Of a DNA stretch of 64,000 nucleotides, positions 1 through 9,197 are shown in pieces. Numbering within the stretch: the stretch's first letter is position 1; every line of letters starts with the position of its first letter. Source of the stretch: Methanoregula sp. UBA64 (lineage in GTDB: Archaea > Halobacteriota > Methanomicrobia > Methanomicrobiales > Methanospirillaceae); contig NZ_DAQC01000006.1 of the NCBI RefSeq assembly GCF_002502735.1, positions 186,001 to 250,000 of the forward strand, in the 5' to 3' direction. Made by a program: the position numbers and the translations under genes. The notes under the pieces were generated by a model. The model was given only the letters and a program-made list of their open reading frames with translations. It did not search any database and was not told the origin of the DNA.

Positions 1-1215
1 GCGGGCCGCCTCGTCGAGCTCGGGCCTCCGGGCCGTGACCTCGTCAAAGGCGCGCTTCGTGACCTCGTCGATCAGGTCGTCGGCCGAGACGAACTTGCCC
101 GCCCGCGTGCTCATCGAACCCTCGGGGAGCGAGACGAACTCGAAGTGGACGATCTCCGGGGGTTTTATCCCGAGGAGTTTCAACGTGCACTGGAGCTGGG
201 CCCCGATCAGCTTGTGGTCGGCGCCGAGCACATCGATCGCCCGGTCGAAGTTCGTACTCTTCCAGGTGTGGAACGCCAGATCGCGGGCCGCGTATACCGA
301 GGTGCCGTCGCTCCTCCGCATCACGTACTTGTTCTCGAACCCGAATTCGGTAAGGTCGAGCGCGAGGAGCGTGCCCTCGTGGGTTGCCTGCGGGAGCTTT
401 TCTATCTTCCCGATCACGCGCTTTGTGTCGCCATTCCTTACAAAGTCGCTCTCCCAGACAAACCGGTCGTGCTTCACGTTGAGGTTTTTCATCGTGACCG
501 CAAAGCCGTCGAGGCAGCGGGAGACCTCGTTACGGAATTTCTTTACCGTTACCGGGTCGCCGCTCTCCACGAGCTCCATGAGCCCGTCGACCTCTTTTGT
601 GATCCGTTCCTTGTCTTTTTCTATCTCCCGGTTTGCCGCAATATAGACCCGGGCAATGTGGGCGTCCTCTTTCTCGCCCGGCAGCTGGTCGTGTTCCAGG
701 TGGTCAAAGCCCCAGGTTACGATCGCGATCTGCCGGCCCATGTCGTTGACATAGTACTGGACTTCGAGCCGGTAGCCGGCTTTCCGGAACGCCCGGGCAA
801 GCGAGTCGCCGATAATAGAGTTCCGGATGTGTCCCACGTGCAGGGGACCGTTCGGGTTTGCGCTCGTGTGTTCGAGCACGATCCGGGGCGCATCCTTTGG
901 CGGGAGGGAACCGTAGCCGGGCTGCACGGCGGCTTTTATTGCCGCGCTCACGTAGGCTTTCCCGAAGACAAAGTTCACGTACGGGCCCGTTGCCTCGATC
1001 GTAACGCCAAGGTCCGCGAGTTCGGAATTCTTTTTGAGCTCTTCGGCAAGCTCCTGCGCGATCTTTGCCGGCGCCTGTTTCTTTGTCTTTGCAAGAGCGA
1101 ATGCAGCGGTTGTCGCGAGATCGGCGTGATCGCCGCCATCGGTGAGCGGGATCTCGGGAAGGCCCGTGCATTCAGAAAGTGCTTTTTTTATTGCTGCTGG
1201 TGTATCAAAAATCAT
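1..1215 (-). CDS. argS: Arginyl-tRNA synthetase, partial (C-terminus beyond window edge)
   Basis: Class I aminoacyl-tRNA synthetase that charges tRNA-Arg in the cytoplasm. The reading frame is open to the window edge; 405 residues are visible, so roughly the last quarter (the anticodon-binding domain) is missing. Seen: an N-terminal Add-1-like region, the HIGH signature as LHVGHIRNS near residues 122-130 after LEHTSANPNGP, and MSTRAG near residue 366 at the place of KMSKS, a replacement common in ArgS. The ATG begins immediately after the TAG of prf1, so the two genes are translationally adjacent and probably one operon. The identification is secure. Confidence 0.97.
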   Translation of the reverse strand, partial: MIFDTPAAIKKALSECTGLPEIPLTDGGDHADLATTAAFALAKTKKQAPAKIAQELAEELKKNSELADLGVTIEATGPYVNFVFGKAYVSAAIKAAVQPGYGSLPPKDAPRIVLEHTSANPNGPLHVGHIRNSIIGDSLARAFRKAGYRLEVQYYVNDMGRQIAIVTWGFDHLEHDQLPGEKEDAHIARVYIAANREIEKDKERITKEVDGLMELVESGDPVTVKKFRNEVSRCLDGFAVTMKNLNVKHDRFVWESDFVRNGDTKRVIGKIEKLPQATHEGTLLALDLTEFGFENKYVMRRSDGTSVYAARDLAFHTWKSTNFDRAIDVLGADHKLIGAQLQCTLKLLGIKPPEIVHFEFVSLPEGSMSTRAGKFVSADDLIDEVTKRAFDEVTARRPELDEAAR

Positions 1216-2490
1216 CTAGTATCCCGTCCTGTACCGCAGGATGGCGGCAATCCCGCCAAATGCCGAGAAGAGGATCGAGCCCTCCTCGAAATCGTCCGAA
1301 ATGAGTTCCACTTTTGCGCTCGAAGCATCGGCGAGCTTTGCCAGTTCGTCGATGATATCGATCTCCTCGTCGAGAATGAGCGGCGCCGTGCATTTCGGGC
1401 AGTTGCCGAGATCGATGTCCCGGACGGTCTTTCCCACCGGCATGCTCACGGTCCGCTCCTCGGCATGGTCGCAGCTCTGGCATTTTATCTTGAGCCGCGA
1501 TTTCCGCAGGTTTGCGGACAACAGGAGGGTGTCGACCGCGCCGAGTTCGAGGTTTTTCCTTATACTCTCTTCCCCGTACGCGGCAAGGCCGTTGTTGTCC
1601 TTTACGAGTTCTTTTAGGAACTTCTCCATGAGGGTCTTTTCCTTAATGACCGTCATGCCGGAGAGGGCGTCCTTTGCCGCGTCCACGAGCTCGGGAAGGC
1701 CGTCTTCGTTTGTGTACGCAACGTCAAAGAGGCCGATTACCCGCTTCTGGACCTCGTGGTGGAGGAAACTGCCCGCCTCGAACTCTTCCTTTGTCGGGCT
1801 CGGGCCGCCGATCAAAAGGCCCTTGAACCGGTTAAAGTAGTCTTTCTCTGCAAGGAAGATCGCGCTCGACCGCTCGCCGACTTTGGTGTAGAACTCGTTG
1901 ATGGCGATCTCACGCAGCCGGCCGAACCGGGCCGCCGACTGGCCGCCTTTCCTCATCTTGCCCGGGACTGTTGAGGTCGATCCGCCGATCGGCTCGATCC
2001 GGTTGCCGCGCAAAAAGCCCCAGTAGGCCTCGCGCCGGTCCAGAACGAGAAGTCCGTATACGTACTTCTCTTCGAGCATCTGTTTTAAGGGTTCGAGCTC
2101 GAAGCTCGAACTGCACCGGTACATGTAGGTGTTGAGGGGCTCGGGCGGCTCGATGATCGTACACTGGAGGTCGGTCCGGTCGCCATAGAGTTTTACCGTG
2201 CCGCAGAAGACCGCCATGCCTTTTTCCGGCGGGCGCTTGTAGTACTTGAGCCGGGAGAGGATCGAGGAGATTGCGCTCTGGACGTTCGTTCTCGTCTGCT
2301 TGCTCTTGATGTTCGCGCACTGGCCAAACTCGTCCTTTAACTGGCCGGTCACATCGAAGATCTGCTTGTCGGGCGGGATGTAGAGCGTGATGAGCTCCGT
2401 GCCGTCCCCTTCCTGCGCCTGTAGTTTTTCGAGCGTCTTTTTGAACTCGTAGCGCTTGCGCGCCTCGTCCATCTCCACGGGTTCTGTCAT
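1216..2490 (-). CDS. prf1: Peptide chain release factor aRF1
   Basis: Archaeal class 1 release factor, which reads all three stop codons and triggers hydrolysis of peptidyl-tRNA on the ribosome. The 424-residue length is normal for the family. The stop-codon-reading NIKS motif lies near residues 61-64, and the catalytic GGQ tripeptide sits in GGQSAARFGRLRE near residue 183. The C-terminal domain has the cysteine pairs (CQSCDH and CPKC) of the archaeal mini-domain, probably a metal site. The gene stops directly in front of argS. No frameshift or missing motif was seen. Confidence 0.97.
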   Translation of the reverse strand: MTEPVEMDEARKRYEFKKTLEKLQAQEGDGTELITLYIPPDKQIFDVTGQLKDEFGQCANIKSKQTRTNVQSAISSILSRLKYYKRPPEKGMAVFCGTVKLYGDRTDLQCTIIEPPEPLNTYMYRCSSSFELEPLKQMLEEKYVYGLLVLDRREAYWGFLRGNRIEPIGGSTSTVPGKMRKGGQSAARFGRLREIAINEFYTKVGERSSAIFLAEKDYFNRFKGLLIGGPSPTKEEFEAGSFLHHEVQKRVIGLFDVAYTNEDGLPELVDAAKDALSGMTVIKEKTLMEKFLKELVKDNNGLAAYGEESIRKNLELGAVDTLLLSANLRKSRLKIKCQSCDHAEERTVSMPVGKTVRDIDLGNCPKCTAPLILDEEIDIIDELAKLADASSAKVELISDDFEEGSILFSAFGGIAAILRYRTGY

Positions 2491-2529
2491 GAGCGGGAAT
2501 CAGCCTCTCCTTCTAAAGCCTGTACTTAT

Positions 2530-3435
2530 TCATGCTTGCGTACCATAAATTTGCGCAAGGTGGGCTATGATTTTGTTGTCCACGTCACTGTCGATCCCGT
2601 GGCCCCCGTTAAATTCGGTAAACGTCTTTGGCTCGCCTGCCGTGGCATAGAGCGCCTCTCCTAAGGCATACGGGATGACGGGGTCGGTAGCGTTATGGTA
2701 CATCCAGACCGGGCGCGGGGAAATTTTCGGAAGATACGTGCCCGGTTCGAGCGATTCGGCAAACCGGAGCACGTCACCGCTCCCGCCCTGCGCGAGAACC
2801 GCGTCCTTTAGTCCCCAGTCGGCTGTCGAGATCCCGATATAGCCGGCAAAGTTCTTGTCGGTCCCTGCCGCGACTGCGGCGTACCTGCCGCCGTTGCTGC
2901 CCCCGACCGCGTACACCGGCACGCCGAACTTTGCGGCAAGCAGGGCCCGGGCAGACGAGATGTCGCAGATGGTCTCATAGAACTCCGGCCAGTCGTTCTG
3001 GTTATTTGCCTTGAATTTCGCATAGTCTTCCTGCGGGGAGAACGCGTACCCTTCCGTCTCGCCGCCCCGGCCCCGGGTGTCCACAAACATGAACGCATAG
3101 CCGGCCTGGGCGTACGCAAGCATCCGGTCTGCGTGGCCCGCTACCCTCTCTCCCGCGCCCGGGATGTACACGAGTACGGCCTTTGGTTTTTCCGGGTAGG
3201 AGAGATAGGTCACGACATTGCCGGTCGGCGTGGAGAGGACATAGCGCGAGACCGTGTACGTGCTGTTCGTCACGAGCACCGTCTCGTTTGCGGTTGCCTG
3301 CGGGCAGGTGACCGAGAGCACGCCGCTCTTGTCAACGGAGTACGAGGGCGACGGTGTACTGCCTGTGCAGCCGGCAAAGAGTGCAAGCACAACGAGCAGC
3401 GCGAGCCCGGCGGCCGCGAAGTATCCCCGCATCAT
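2530..3435 (-). CDS. Secreted lipoprotein alpha/beta hydrolase (prolyl oligopeptidase/dienelactone hydrolase-like)
   Basis: Predicted exported serine hydrolase of 301 residues; the substrate is unknown. The N-terminus is hydrophobic and ends in a lipobox-like LFAGCTGS, so the mature protein is probably lipid-anchored outside the membrane. The nucleophile elbow is GGSNGG. A DPVIP segment near the C-terminus and GGHGIDSD supply candidate acid and histidine. An RGRGGET stretch resembles the oxyanion region of acyl-peptide hydrolases and acetyl xylan esterases. The start ATG overlaps the stop of the upstream NUDIX gene by 4 bases, implying translational coupling. Confidence 0.82.
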   Translation of the reverse strand: MMRGYFAAAGLALLVVLALFAGCTGSTPSPSYSVDKSGVLSVTCPQATANETVLVTNSTYTVSRYVLSTPTGNVVTYLSYPEKPKAVLVYIPGAGERVAGHADRMLAYAQAGYAFMFVDTRGRGGETEGYAFSPQEDYAKFKANNQNDWPEFYETICDISSARALLAAKFGVPVYAVGGSNGGRYAAVAAGTDKNFAGYIGISTADWGLKDAVLAQGGSGDVLRFAESLEPGTYLPKISPRPVWMYHNATDPVIPYALGEALYATAGEPKTFTEFNGGHGIDSDVDNKIIAHLAQIYGTQA

Positions 3436-3932
3436 TTCTCCCCTTGGCAGCGGTGGAGCAGGCAGATCGTCTTTGCATCGCAGATGGTACCGTCCCGGAC
3501 CATTGCATCCGTCTCGTCCCGTGGTACGCTTTTCACTTCGATCACTTCGTCTGCATCTTTTTCGAATTCCTGCGAGGGGGTGAGCCCCCGGGCCTCAAAG
3601 AGCCAGATCTTCTCGTCCGTAAACCCGGGCGTGGTATAGATGAAGCCCCTGGGGACGAGGGTTCCTGCCGCCATCCCGGCCTCCTCGATGAGCTCGCGCC
3701 GGGCGGTTTCTATCGGTTCCTCGCCGTCCTCCATGGTTCCGGCCGGCGCTTCGTAAATGTACTGCCCGACCGCGTACCGGTACTGGCGCAGGAGCAGGTA
3801 GCCGGTCTCTGTCACCGGCAGGATCGCGACCGCGCCTCTGGGGTGGACGATCACCGCGTCCTTTTCGACACCATTTGGAAGCGTGAGCTTTTTCGTCTCG
3901 ATCCAGAGTTTTCTCCCGCGGAAGATCTCCAT
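3432..3932 (-). CDS. NUDIX hydrolase (ADP-ribose pyrophosphatase-like)
   Basis: A 166-residue NUDIX enzyme, likely hydrolysing a nucleoside diphosphate sugar such as ADP-ribose to AMP and sugar phosphate with Mg2+. The NUDIX box is visible as G-TMEDG-E-EPIETA-REL-IEEAG, with the three metal-binding glutamates in place. I chose the ATG at 3932 (MEIFRGRK) because it lies just after the queC stop and the preceding residues do not look like protein. The ADP-ribose assignment rests on overall resemblance to that subfamily. The gene overlaps the lipoprotein hydrolase downstream by 4 bases. Confidence 0.86.
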   Translation of the reverse strand: MEIFRGRKLWIETKKLTLPNGVEKDAVIVHPRGAVAILPVTETGYLLLRQYRYAVGQYIYEAPAGTMEDGEEPIETARRELIEEAGMAAGTLVPRGFIYTTPGFTDEKIWLFEARGLTPSQEFEKDADEVIEVKSVPRDETDAMVRDGTICDAKTICLLHRCQGEK

Positions 3933-3933
3933 A

Positions 3934-4605
3934 TCAGTCACCCTCGTACGGGATCGGGTCGCGTCTCCCGAGCGCGGCAAATGCTTCGCGCCGGAAATGG
4001 CACGAGCCGCAGGTGCCGCAGGCCCGGTCTTCGTTTTTGTAGCAGGACCACGTGTGCTCGTACGGAACCCCGAGTTCCGTGCCGATTTTGAGGATATCCG
4101 TCTTGGTCATCCGGATAAACGGCGTTTCAAGCCCGATATGCGTGGTCTCTTTTGTCCCGAGCGCGATCGCGCGCCGGAACGCATCGATGAACTCCGGCCG
4201 GCAGTCCGGGTAACCCGAGTAGTCGAGCGCCTGGACTCCGATGAAGATCGCGTCTGCGCCTTTTGCCTCCGCATAGCTGGTTGCAATGGCAAGGAGGTTT
4301 GCGTTCCGGAAGGGCACGTAGGTGTTCGGGACACCGGCCCGCGCCGGGTCGAACCGGTCGACTTCCATCTCCCGGTCGGTCAGGCTGCTTGCCCGGAACT
4401 GCTCAAAGTACCGGAGATCGATCTCGGTAAAATCGCGCGCACCCAGAAGCGATGCGATCTTTTGCGCGCAGGCCCGCTCCTTATTTTCCGTGCGCTGGCC
4501 GTAGTTTGCGTGGAGCGCGCAGATATCGCAGCCTTCGTTTTTTGCATAATATGCAAGGGTGGACGAGTCCATCCCGCCGGAGAGAAGGCAGGCCGCCTTC
4601 ATCAT
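3934..4605 (-). CDS. queC: 7-cyano-7-deazaguanine synthase
   Basis: Converts 7-carboxy-7-deazaguanine plus ammonia and ATP to preQ0 (7-cyano-7-deazaguanine). The protein has 223 residues. The PP-loop is SGGMDSS at residues 9-15, where ATP activates the carboxylate. The C-terminal zinc site is formed by CYKNEDRACGTCGSCHF. In archaea preQ0 feeds archaeosine formation in tRNA. Here the same metabolite is also the expected substrate of the DpdA-like enzyme at 26.5 kb. The start overlaps the end of queE by 4 bases, so the three que genes form an operon read as queD-queE-queC. Confidence 0.96.
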   Translation of the reverse strand: MMKAACLLSGGMDSSTLAYYAKNEGCDICALHANYGQRTENKERACAQKIASLLGARDFTEIDLRYFEQFRASSLTDREMEVDRFDPARAGVPNTYVPFRNANLLAIATSYAEAKGADAIFIGVQALDYSGYPDCRPEFIDAFRRAIALGTKETTHIGLETPFIRMTKTDILKIGTELGVPYEHTWSCYKNEDRACGTCGSCHFRREAFAALGRRDPIPYEGD

Positions 4606-5210
4606 TTCACTCCCAGGACCTTGTGGAGCTGGACCTGGAACCGGACCGGGAGGTTGTTTTTGAGAATATAGCGGACGAGCGGTTCCGTGTCCGCACCAAA
4701 GACGGGGGAGAAGAAGACCGGCCCGGCGATCGGGTGGCTGTCGATCACCTCATGGGCAAACCGGCAGTCAGCGAGATCAGCCACCACGAACTTCACGGAA
4801 TCTTCGGGCCGGATTTTTGCAAGGAGCGAAAGGTCGCTCCTCTCTCCCGAGGACGGGCACTTGACGTCCATGCAGACCGAGGCGTACGGCTGGACGGGAG
4901 TAAAATCGATGGTGCCGTTGGTCTCGATATCGATCGCGATCCCGCGCTTTTGTAACGATAAAAGGAGCGGGAGGAGCGCTTCGGTCTGGAGGAGCGGCTC
5001 GCCGCCCGTGATGCAGACATAGCGCGGGTTCTGGCGCCAGCATTGTTCGAGGACAACATCCTCGCTTACCTCTGTACCGCCGGTTAACGCTTCCCGGGTA
5101 TCGCACCAGCGGCAGGAAAGGTTGCAGCCAGAGAGCCGGACAAAGAGGCAGGGTGCGCCCTGCCGCACGCCCTCTCCCTGGAGGCTTGAAAAGATCTCGG
5201 CAAGTTTCAT
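4602..5210 (-). CDS. queE: 7-carboxy-7-deazaguanine synthase (radical SAM)
   Basis: Radical SAM enzyme that converts 6-carboxytetrahydropterin to 7-carboxy-7-deazaguanine. The 202-residue length fits QueE. The cluster-binding CxxxCxxC motif appears as SGCNLSCRWCDT near residues 28-39, preceded by the family signature SLQGEGVRQG. A GGEPLL motif further on contacts S-adenosylmethionine. The ATG follows directly on the stop of queD with no gap, and the gene overlaps queC downstream. The enzyme acts in the middle of the preQ0 pathway. Confidence 0.96.
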   Translation of the reverse strand: MKLAEIFSSLQGEGVRQGAPCLFVRLSGCNLSCRWCDTREALTGGTEVSEDVVLEQCWRQNPRYVCITGGEPLLQTEALLPLLLSLQKRGIAIDIETNGTIDFTPVQPYASVCMDVKCPSSGERSDLSLLAKIRPEDSVKFVVADLADCRFAHEVIDSHPIAGPVFFSPVFGADTEPLVRYILKNNLPVRFQVQLHKVLGVK

Positions 5211-5624
5211 TTATGAAATCTCGGCACAGGAGGTCGGCGATTCCCACACCCGGATCTTCTTTACGCTCGCGCGGAGCCCCAGTTCGCGGCAGGCGGCCGT
5301 CAGGTCGTCCCGGATAATGGTGGCAATGAGCTCGCTTGTCGGGTCGCCCGGGGTTGTGATCACCGGGTGGAACTCTGCGATCCGGGGCACCATCGGGTCG
5401 TCTTTATTCAGGATAATCTGGTGGTCGTACTTCTCTACGACCTTTTTTATCACGGAATAATCAATCACGATCTGTGTTTCCGGGCCCGGCTCGCCTTCCA
5501 TCCAGACCTCGATCTTCCAGCGGTGGCCGTGGAGGTTCGCGCACTTGCCGTGGTAATGGAGGAGCCGGTGGCTGGTGTCGATCTGCACCTCTTTATAGAT
5601 ACCGACTGTCATTACTGCACTCAT
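5211..5624 (-). CDS. queD: 6-carboxytetrahydropterin synthase (6-pyruvoyltetrahydropterin synthase family)
   Basis: First dedicated step of preQ0 synthesis, from dihydroneopterin triphosphate to 6-carboxytetrahydropterin. The 137-residue protein shows the zinc histidines in SHRLLHYHGKCANLHGHRW, a spacing typical of QueD, plus a C-terminal glutamate in VWESPTSCAEIS. The start is ambiguous between ATG 5624 and ATG 5612 (MTVGIYKEV). No good ribosome binding site is seen for either, and a TATA-like AT block lies close by at 5638-5648. It leads the que operon and is divergent from rps12. Confidence 0.93.
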   Translation of the reverse strand: MSAVMTVGIYKEVQIDTSHRLLHYHGKCANLHGHRWKIEVWMEGEPGPETQIVIDYSVIKKVVEKYDHQIILNKDDPMVPRIAEFHPVITTPGDPTSELIATIIRDDLTAACRELGLRASVKKIRVWESPTSCAEIS

Positions 5625-5695
5625 TGGCCGGGCGGGGATATAATATTATGAGCAGAGAGGGCTAATAGTAAAAGACAGGCAGGTGGGATGCCACA

Positions 5696-5705
5696 ATTTA
5701 TAAAT
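5696..5705 (+). promoter_or_regulatory. TATA box upstream of rps12
   Basis: The 10 bases ATTTATAAAT match an archaeal TATA element. They lie 77 bases before the rps12 start. A second AT stretch, GTATATAT at 5721-5728, is a weaker alternative. The ribosome binding site for rps12 is GAGG at 5771-5774. Confidence 0.55.
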
Positions 5706-5781
5706 CGGTTCCCCGCGCTAGTATATATCTCAGCGTGGGGTTTCGATATCCACGAGAACAAACTTAAAATGAGGCTCTTTA

Positions 5782-6210
5782 ATGGGACAGGGTAAATTTG
5801 CAGCCAGAAAACTGGTTCGGGACTCTCAGAAATTCCGGTGGAGCGACAAGAATTACGCCCGCCGCGAACTCAACCTCGATGAGAAGTCGGATCCGCTGGA
5901 AGGCGCTCCGCAGGCGAGGGGTATAGTACTTGAGAAAGTCGGTGTCGAGGCCAAGCAGCCCAACTCCGCAATCCGGAAGTGCGTGCGCGTCCAGCTCATC
6001 AAGAACGGACGGCAGGTCACTGCCTTTGCGGTGGGCGACGGCGCCATTAACTTCATCGACGAACACGATGAAGTCGAGATCGAAGGCATCGGCGGCCGTC
6101 TGGGCCGGTCCATGGGAGATATCCCCGGGGTCCGGTACGTGGTCACGAGCGTTAACAACGTCTGCCTCCACGAGATGGTGATTGGCAGGAAGGAGAAACC
6201 GCGCAGGTGA
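5782..6210 (+). CDS. rps12: Small ribosomal subunit protein uS12
   Basis: Component of the decoding centre of the 30S subunit. The 142-residue length is normal for archaeal S12. The conserved KQPNSAIRKCVRVQLIKNG block (residues 54-72) and the GRLGRSMGDIPGVRY segment are intact. ATG 5782 is 7 bases after GAGG. It heads the rps12-rps7-fusA cluster, the archaeal equivalent of the bacterial str operon. The last codons overlap the translation start region of rps7. Confidence 0.98.
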   Translation: MGQGKFAARKLVRDSQKFRWSDKNYARRELNLDEKSDPLEGAPQARGIVLEKVGVEAKQPNSAIRKCVRVQLIKNGRQVTAFAVGDGAINFIDEHDEVEIEGIGGRLGRSMGDIPGVRYVVTSVNNVCLHEMVIGRKEKPRR

Positions 6211-6215
6211 TCATG

Positions 6216-6830
6216 ATGGCAGAAGCAGAAGTAAAGACAGAAGCCCCGGAAGCAACAATCCACCAGTCAAAGGCCTTGCTCTTTAACAAGTGGGACGTAG
6301 CCGAAGTCAAAGTCACTGACCCGAGCCTGGTGCGGTACGTCAATCTCACCCCCCAGATCATCCCCCACTCCTGCGGAAAGTTCTCGCGCCAGGAGTTCAA
6401 TAAGGCAAATATGATGATTGTCGAGCGGTTGATCAACCGCCTGATGCAGACCGAGAATAACACCGGCAAGAAGCAGCTGGCAATAGGGATTGTGCGGGAT
6501 GCATTCGAGATCATCAACAAGAAGACCAAGAGAAACCCGGTCGAGGTTCTTGTCGAGGCCATCGGGAACACCGGCCCCCGCGAAGAGACCGTTCGTCTCA
6601 AATACGGTGGGATCAATGTCCCGAAGTCGGTCGATACCGCGCCCCTGCGCCGTGTCGACTCTGCAGTCGGGTTCATTGCCGAGGCAGTCTGGAAGTCCTC
6701 GCGCAAGAACAAGAAACCCGCAAGCGCGATTCTCGCCGACGAACTGATCGCCGCCGCGAAAGGCGACGCGAAGTGTTACTCGGTCGGGAAAAAGGAAGAA
6801 AAAGAGCGGATTGCAAAGTCCGCCCGGTAA
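6216..6830 (+). CDS. rps7: Small ribosomal subunit protein uS7
   Basis: Primary binder of the 3' domain of 16S rRNA in the 30S head. The protein has about 204 residues, the archaeal length. Recognisable blocks are the NVLVEAIGNTGPREET-type segment and KYGGINVPKSVDTAPLRRVD. Possible starts are GTG 6207, ATG 6213 and ATG 6216. I chose 6216 because GGTGAT at 6206-6211, which includes the rps12 stop, then sits at usual ribosome binding distance. The gene is translationally coupled to rps12. Confidence 0.97.
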   Translation: MAEAEVKTEAPEATIHQSKALLFNKWDVAEVKVTDPSLVRYVNLTPQIIPHSCGKFSRQEFNKANMMIVERLINRLMQTENNTGKKQLAIGIVRDAFEIINKKTKRNPVEVLVEAIGNTGPREETVRLKYGGINVPKSVDTAPLRRVDSAVGFIAEAVWKSSRKNKKPASAILADELIAAAKGDAKCYSVGKKEEKERIAKSAR

Positions 6831-6854
6831 ACATCTTTTTTCGAGGTTATTTTC

Positions 6855-9047
6855 ATGTCACGCGGCAAAAAAACGGTAGAGCGCGTAGTCGAGCTCATGA
6901 AAGACCCCAAGCACATCAGGAACATTGGTATCGTGGCCCACATCGACCACGGCAAGACCACGCTTTCCGATAACCTGCTTGCGGGCGCCGGTATTATCTC
7001 AGAAGAACTCGCGGGCAAACAGCTCTTCATGGATTCGGATGCAGAAGAGCAGGCCCGCGGTATCACGATCGATGCGTCGAACGTCTCGATGGTGCACGAA
7101 GTCGAAGGCCAGGATTATCTCATCAACATGATCGATACGCCGGGCCACGTTGACTTCGGTGGCGACGTTACGCGTGCAATGCGTGCGGTCGACGGCGCCG
7201 TTGTGCTCGTCGATGCAGTCGAAGGCACGATGCCCCAGACCGAGACCGTGCTCCGGCAGGCATTAAAGGAGCAGGTCCGCCCGGTCCTCTTCATCAACAA
7301 GGTTGACCGGCTGGTTAACGAGATCAAGGTCGACGAGACCGAGATGCAGATCCGGCTCGGGAAAGTGATCGACAAGGTCAACAAGCTCATCAAGGGCATG
7401 AACGAGGAAGCCTACAACAACGGCTGGAAACTCGATGCCTCGAAAGGAACGGTTGCCTTCGGGTCCGCGCTCTACAACTGGGCTATCTCTGTCCCGTACA
7501 TGAAAAAGAGTGGCGTCTCCTTTAAGGACGTTTTCGAGAAGTGCCGGGCCGGCGACATGAAGTTCCTCGCAAAGAACAGCCCGCTCTACGAAGTCGTGCT
7601 CGACATGGTCGTCCACCACCTGCCAAACCCGCTCGAGGCCCAGCCCCGGCGTGTGAACGTTATCTGGCACGGAGACCACTCGACAAAGGAAGGGAAGGCA
7701 ATGCTCGCCTGCGACCCGAACGGTCCGGCAACGATGATGGTTACCGATATCTCGTTTGACCCCCACGCGGGCGAAGTTGCAACGGGCCGTCTCTTCTCCG
7801 GGACGCTCCGGCGCGGCGACAGCCTCTACGTCATGGGTTCCGCCAAAAAGGAGAACCGTCTCCAGCAGGTTGGTATCTTCATGGGCCCGAAGCGTGTCGA
7901 GGTCGAGGAGATTGTCGCAGGAAACATCGCGGCAGTCACCGGCCTTAAGGACGCCATTGTCGGTTCGACCGTCACCTCCCTCATGGAGATGTCGCCGTTT
8001 GAGTCGCTCAAGCACTACTCCGAACCGGTCATGACCGTTGCCGTCGAGGCAAAGAACATGAAGGACCTGCCCAAGTTAGTCGAAGTGCTCCGGCAGGTTG
8101 CAAAGGAAGACCCGACGCTCGTTATCGCTATCAACGAAGAGACCGGTGAGCACCTGATCGCCGGTATGGGCGAGCTGCACCTTGAGATCATCACCGGCCG
8201 TATCAAGCGCGACAAGGGTGTCGAGATCGTCACCTCCGAACCGATTGTCGTGTACCGTGAGACCGTTACCGGCAAGGTGGAGAATGTTGAAGGAAAATCC
8301 CCGAACCGCCACAACCGGTTCTACTTCACGCTCGAACCGCTGCCGGATGAGATCGTTACCATGATCAAGGCCGGCGATGTCTCGATGAACCAGCAGGCCA
8401 TCGAACGCCGTGACGTGCTCTTAAAGGCAGGCATGGACAAGGACGAGGCGAAAAACGTCAAGCATATCAAGGGCACGAACATGCTCATCGATATGACCAA
8501 GGGTGTCCAGTACCTCAACGAAACAATGGAACTCATCATCGAAGGTATCAACGAAGCCCTTGCCGGCGGCCCGCTCGCTGACGAGCCCGTCCAGAACCTC
8601 AAAATGACCCTGACCGATGTCAAGCTCCACGAAGATGCAATCCACCGTGGCCCGGCACAGGTCATCCCCGCCGTCCGTGGCGCAATCAAGGGTGGTATGC
8701 TCATTGCCGGCGACTCGCTCTTGGAGCCGGTCCAGAAGATCCAGATCTCGGTCCCGATGGACCAGATGGGCGCCGCAACCTCCCAGATCCAGGGACGGCG
8801 CGGCCAGGTCTTCGACATGCAGAGCGAGGGCGACACGATCACAGTGGTCGGGAAAGCCCCGGTCGCCGAGCTCTTCGGGTTTGCCGGCGATATCCGGTCC
8901 GCAACTGAAGGCCGTGCCATGTGGAACACCGAGTTCTCGGGCTTTGAACTTGTCCCCAACAACATGGTAAAAGACGTAGTCGTTGCAATCCGCAAGAGGA
9001 AAGGCCTCAAAGAGCAGATGCCGACCCCGAGCGATTACCTCGGATAA
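6855..9047 (+). CDS. fusA: Translation elongation factor EF-2
   Basis: GTPase that drives ribosomal translocation; 730 residues, the usual archaeal length. Visible GTP-binding motifs are AHIDHGKTT near residue 28, DTPGHVDF near residue 93 and NKVD. The diphthamide loop LHEDAIHRGPAQ is present near residue 596, so the modified histidine is conserved. AGMGELHLE marks domain III. A GAGGTT ribosome binding site precedes the ATG. The gene ends the ribosomal cluster; neither tuf nor rps10 follows, as they do in many archaea. Confidence 0.98.
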   Translation: MSRGKKTVERVVELMKDPKHIRNIGIVAHIDHGKTTLSDNLLAGAGIISEELAGKQLFMDSDAEEQARGITIDASNVSMVHEVEGQDYLINMIDTPGHVDFGGDVTRAMRAVDGAVVLVDAVEGTMPQTETVLRQALKEQVRPVLFINKVDRLVNEIKVDETEMQIRLGKVIDKVNKLIKGMNEEAYNNGWKLDASKGTVAFGSALYNWAISVPYMKKSGVSFKDVFEKCRAGDMKFLAKNSPLYEVVLDMVVHHLPNPLEAQPRRVNVIWHGDHSTKEGKAMLACDPNGPATMMVTDISFDPHAGEVATGRLFSGTLRRGDSLYVMGSAKKENRLQQVGIFMGPKRVEVEEIVAGNIAAVTGLKDAIVGSTVTSLMEMSPFESLKHYSEPVMTVAVEAKNMKDLPKLVEVLRQVAKEDPTLVIAINEETGEHLIAGMGELHLEIITGRIKRDKGVEIVTSEPIVVYRETVTGKVENVEGKSPNRHNRFYFTLEPLPDEIVTMIKAGDVSMNQQAIERRDVLLKAGMDKDEAKNVKHIKGTNMLIDMTKGVQYLNETMELIIEGINEALAGGPLADEPVQNLKMTLTDVKLHEDAIHRGPAQVIPAVRGAIKGGMLIAGDSLLEPVQKIQISVPMDQMGAATSQIQGRRGQVFDMQSEGDTITVVGKAPVAELFGFAGDIRSATEGRAMWNTEFSGFELVPNNMVKDVVVAIRKRKGLKEQMPTPSDYLG

Positions 9048-9197
9048 TCCCTTTCATCCTTTTTCCCTGTTCCCGTTCTTTTTTTAGCATGTTTTCCCGT
9101 CAGACGGGACCGTCTCTTTTGCGGCCGGTTTTGCCGGGTGCCCCGCATCGTTTCCTATCCTTTTTTGTGATCCGGTGGCGCACGTACCGGGGAGAAT

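Noticed and set aside
145..1617. A 490-codon open frame on the plus strand
   Set aside because: It lies antisense to argS and prf1, whose protein motifs are unmistakable; GC-rich codons leave the opposite strand open.
3354..4671. Long plus-strand frames opposite the NUDIX and queC genes
   Set aside because: Shadow frames of well-identified genes; the amino acid pattern is arginine/proline-rich without structure.
6152..9010. Long minus-strand frames opposite rps7 and fusA
   Set aside because: Both real genes are universally conserved; the antisense frames have no ribosome binding sites or motifs.
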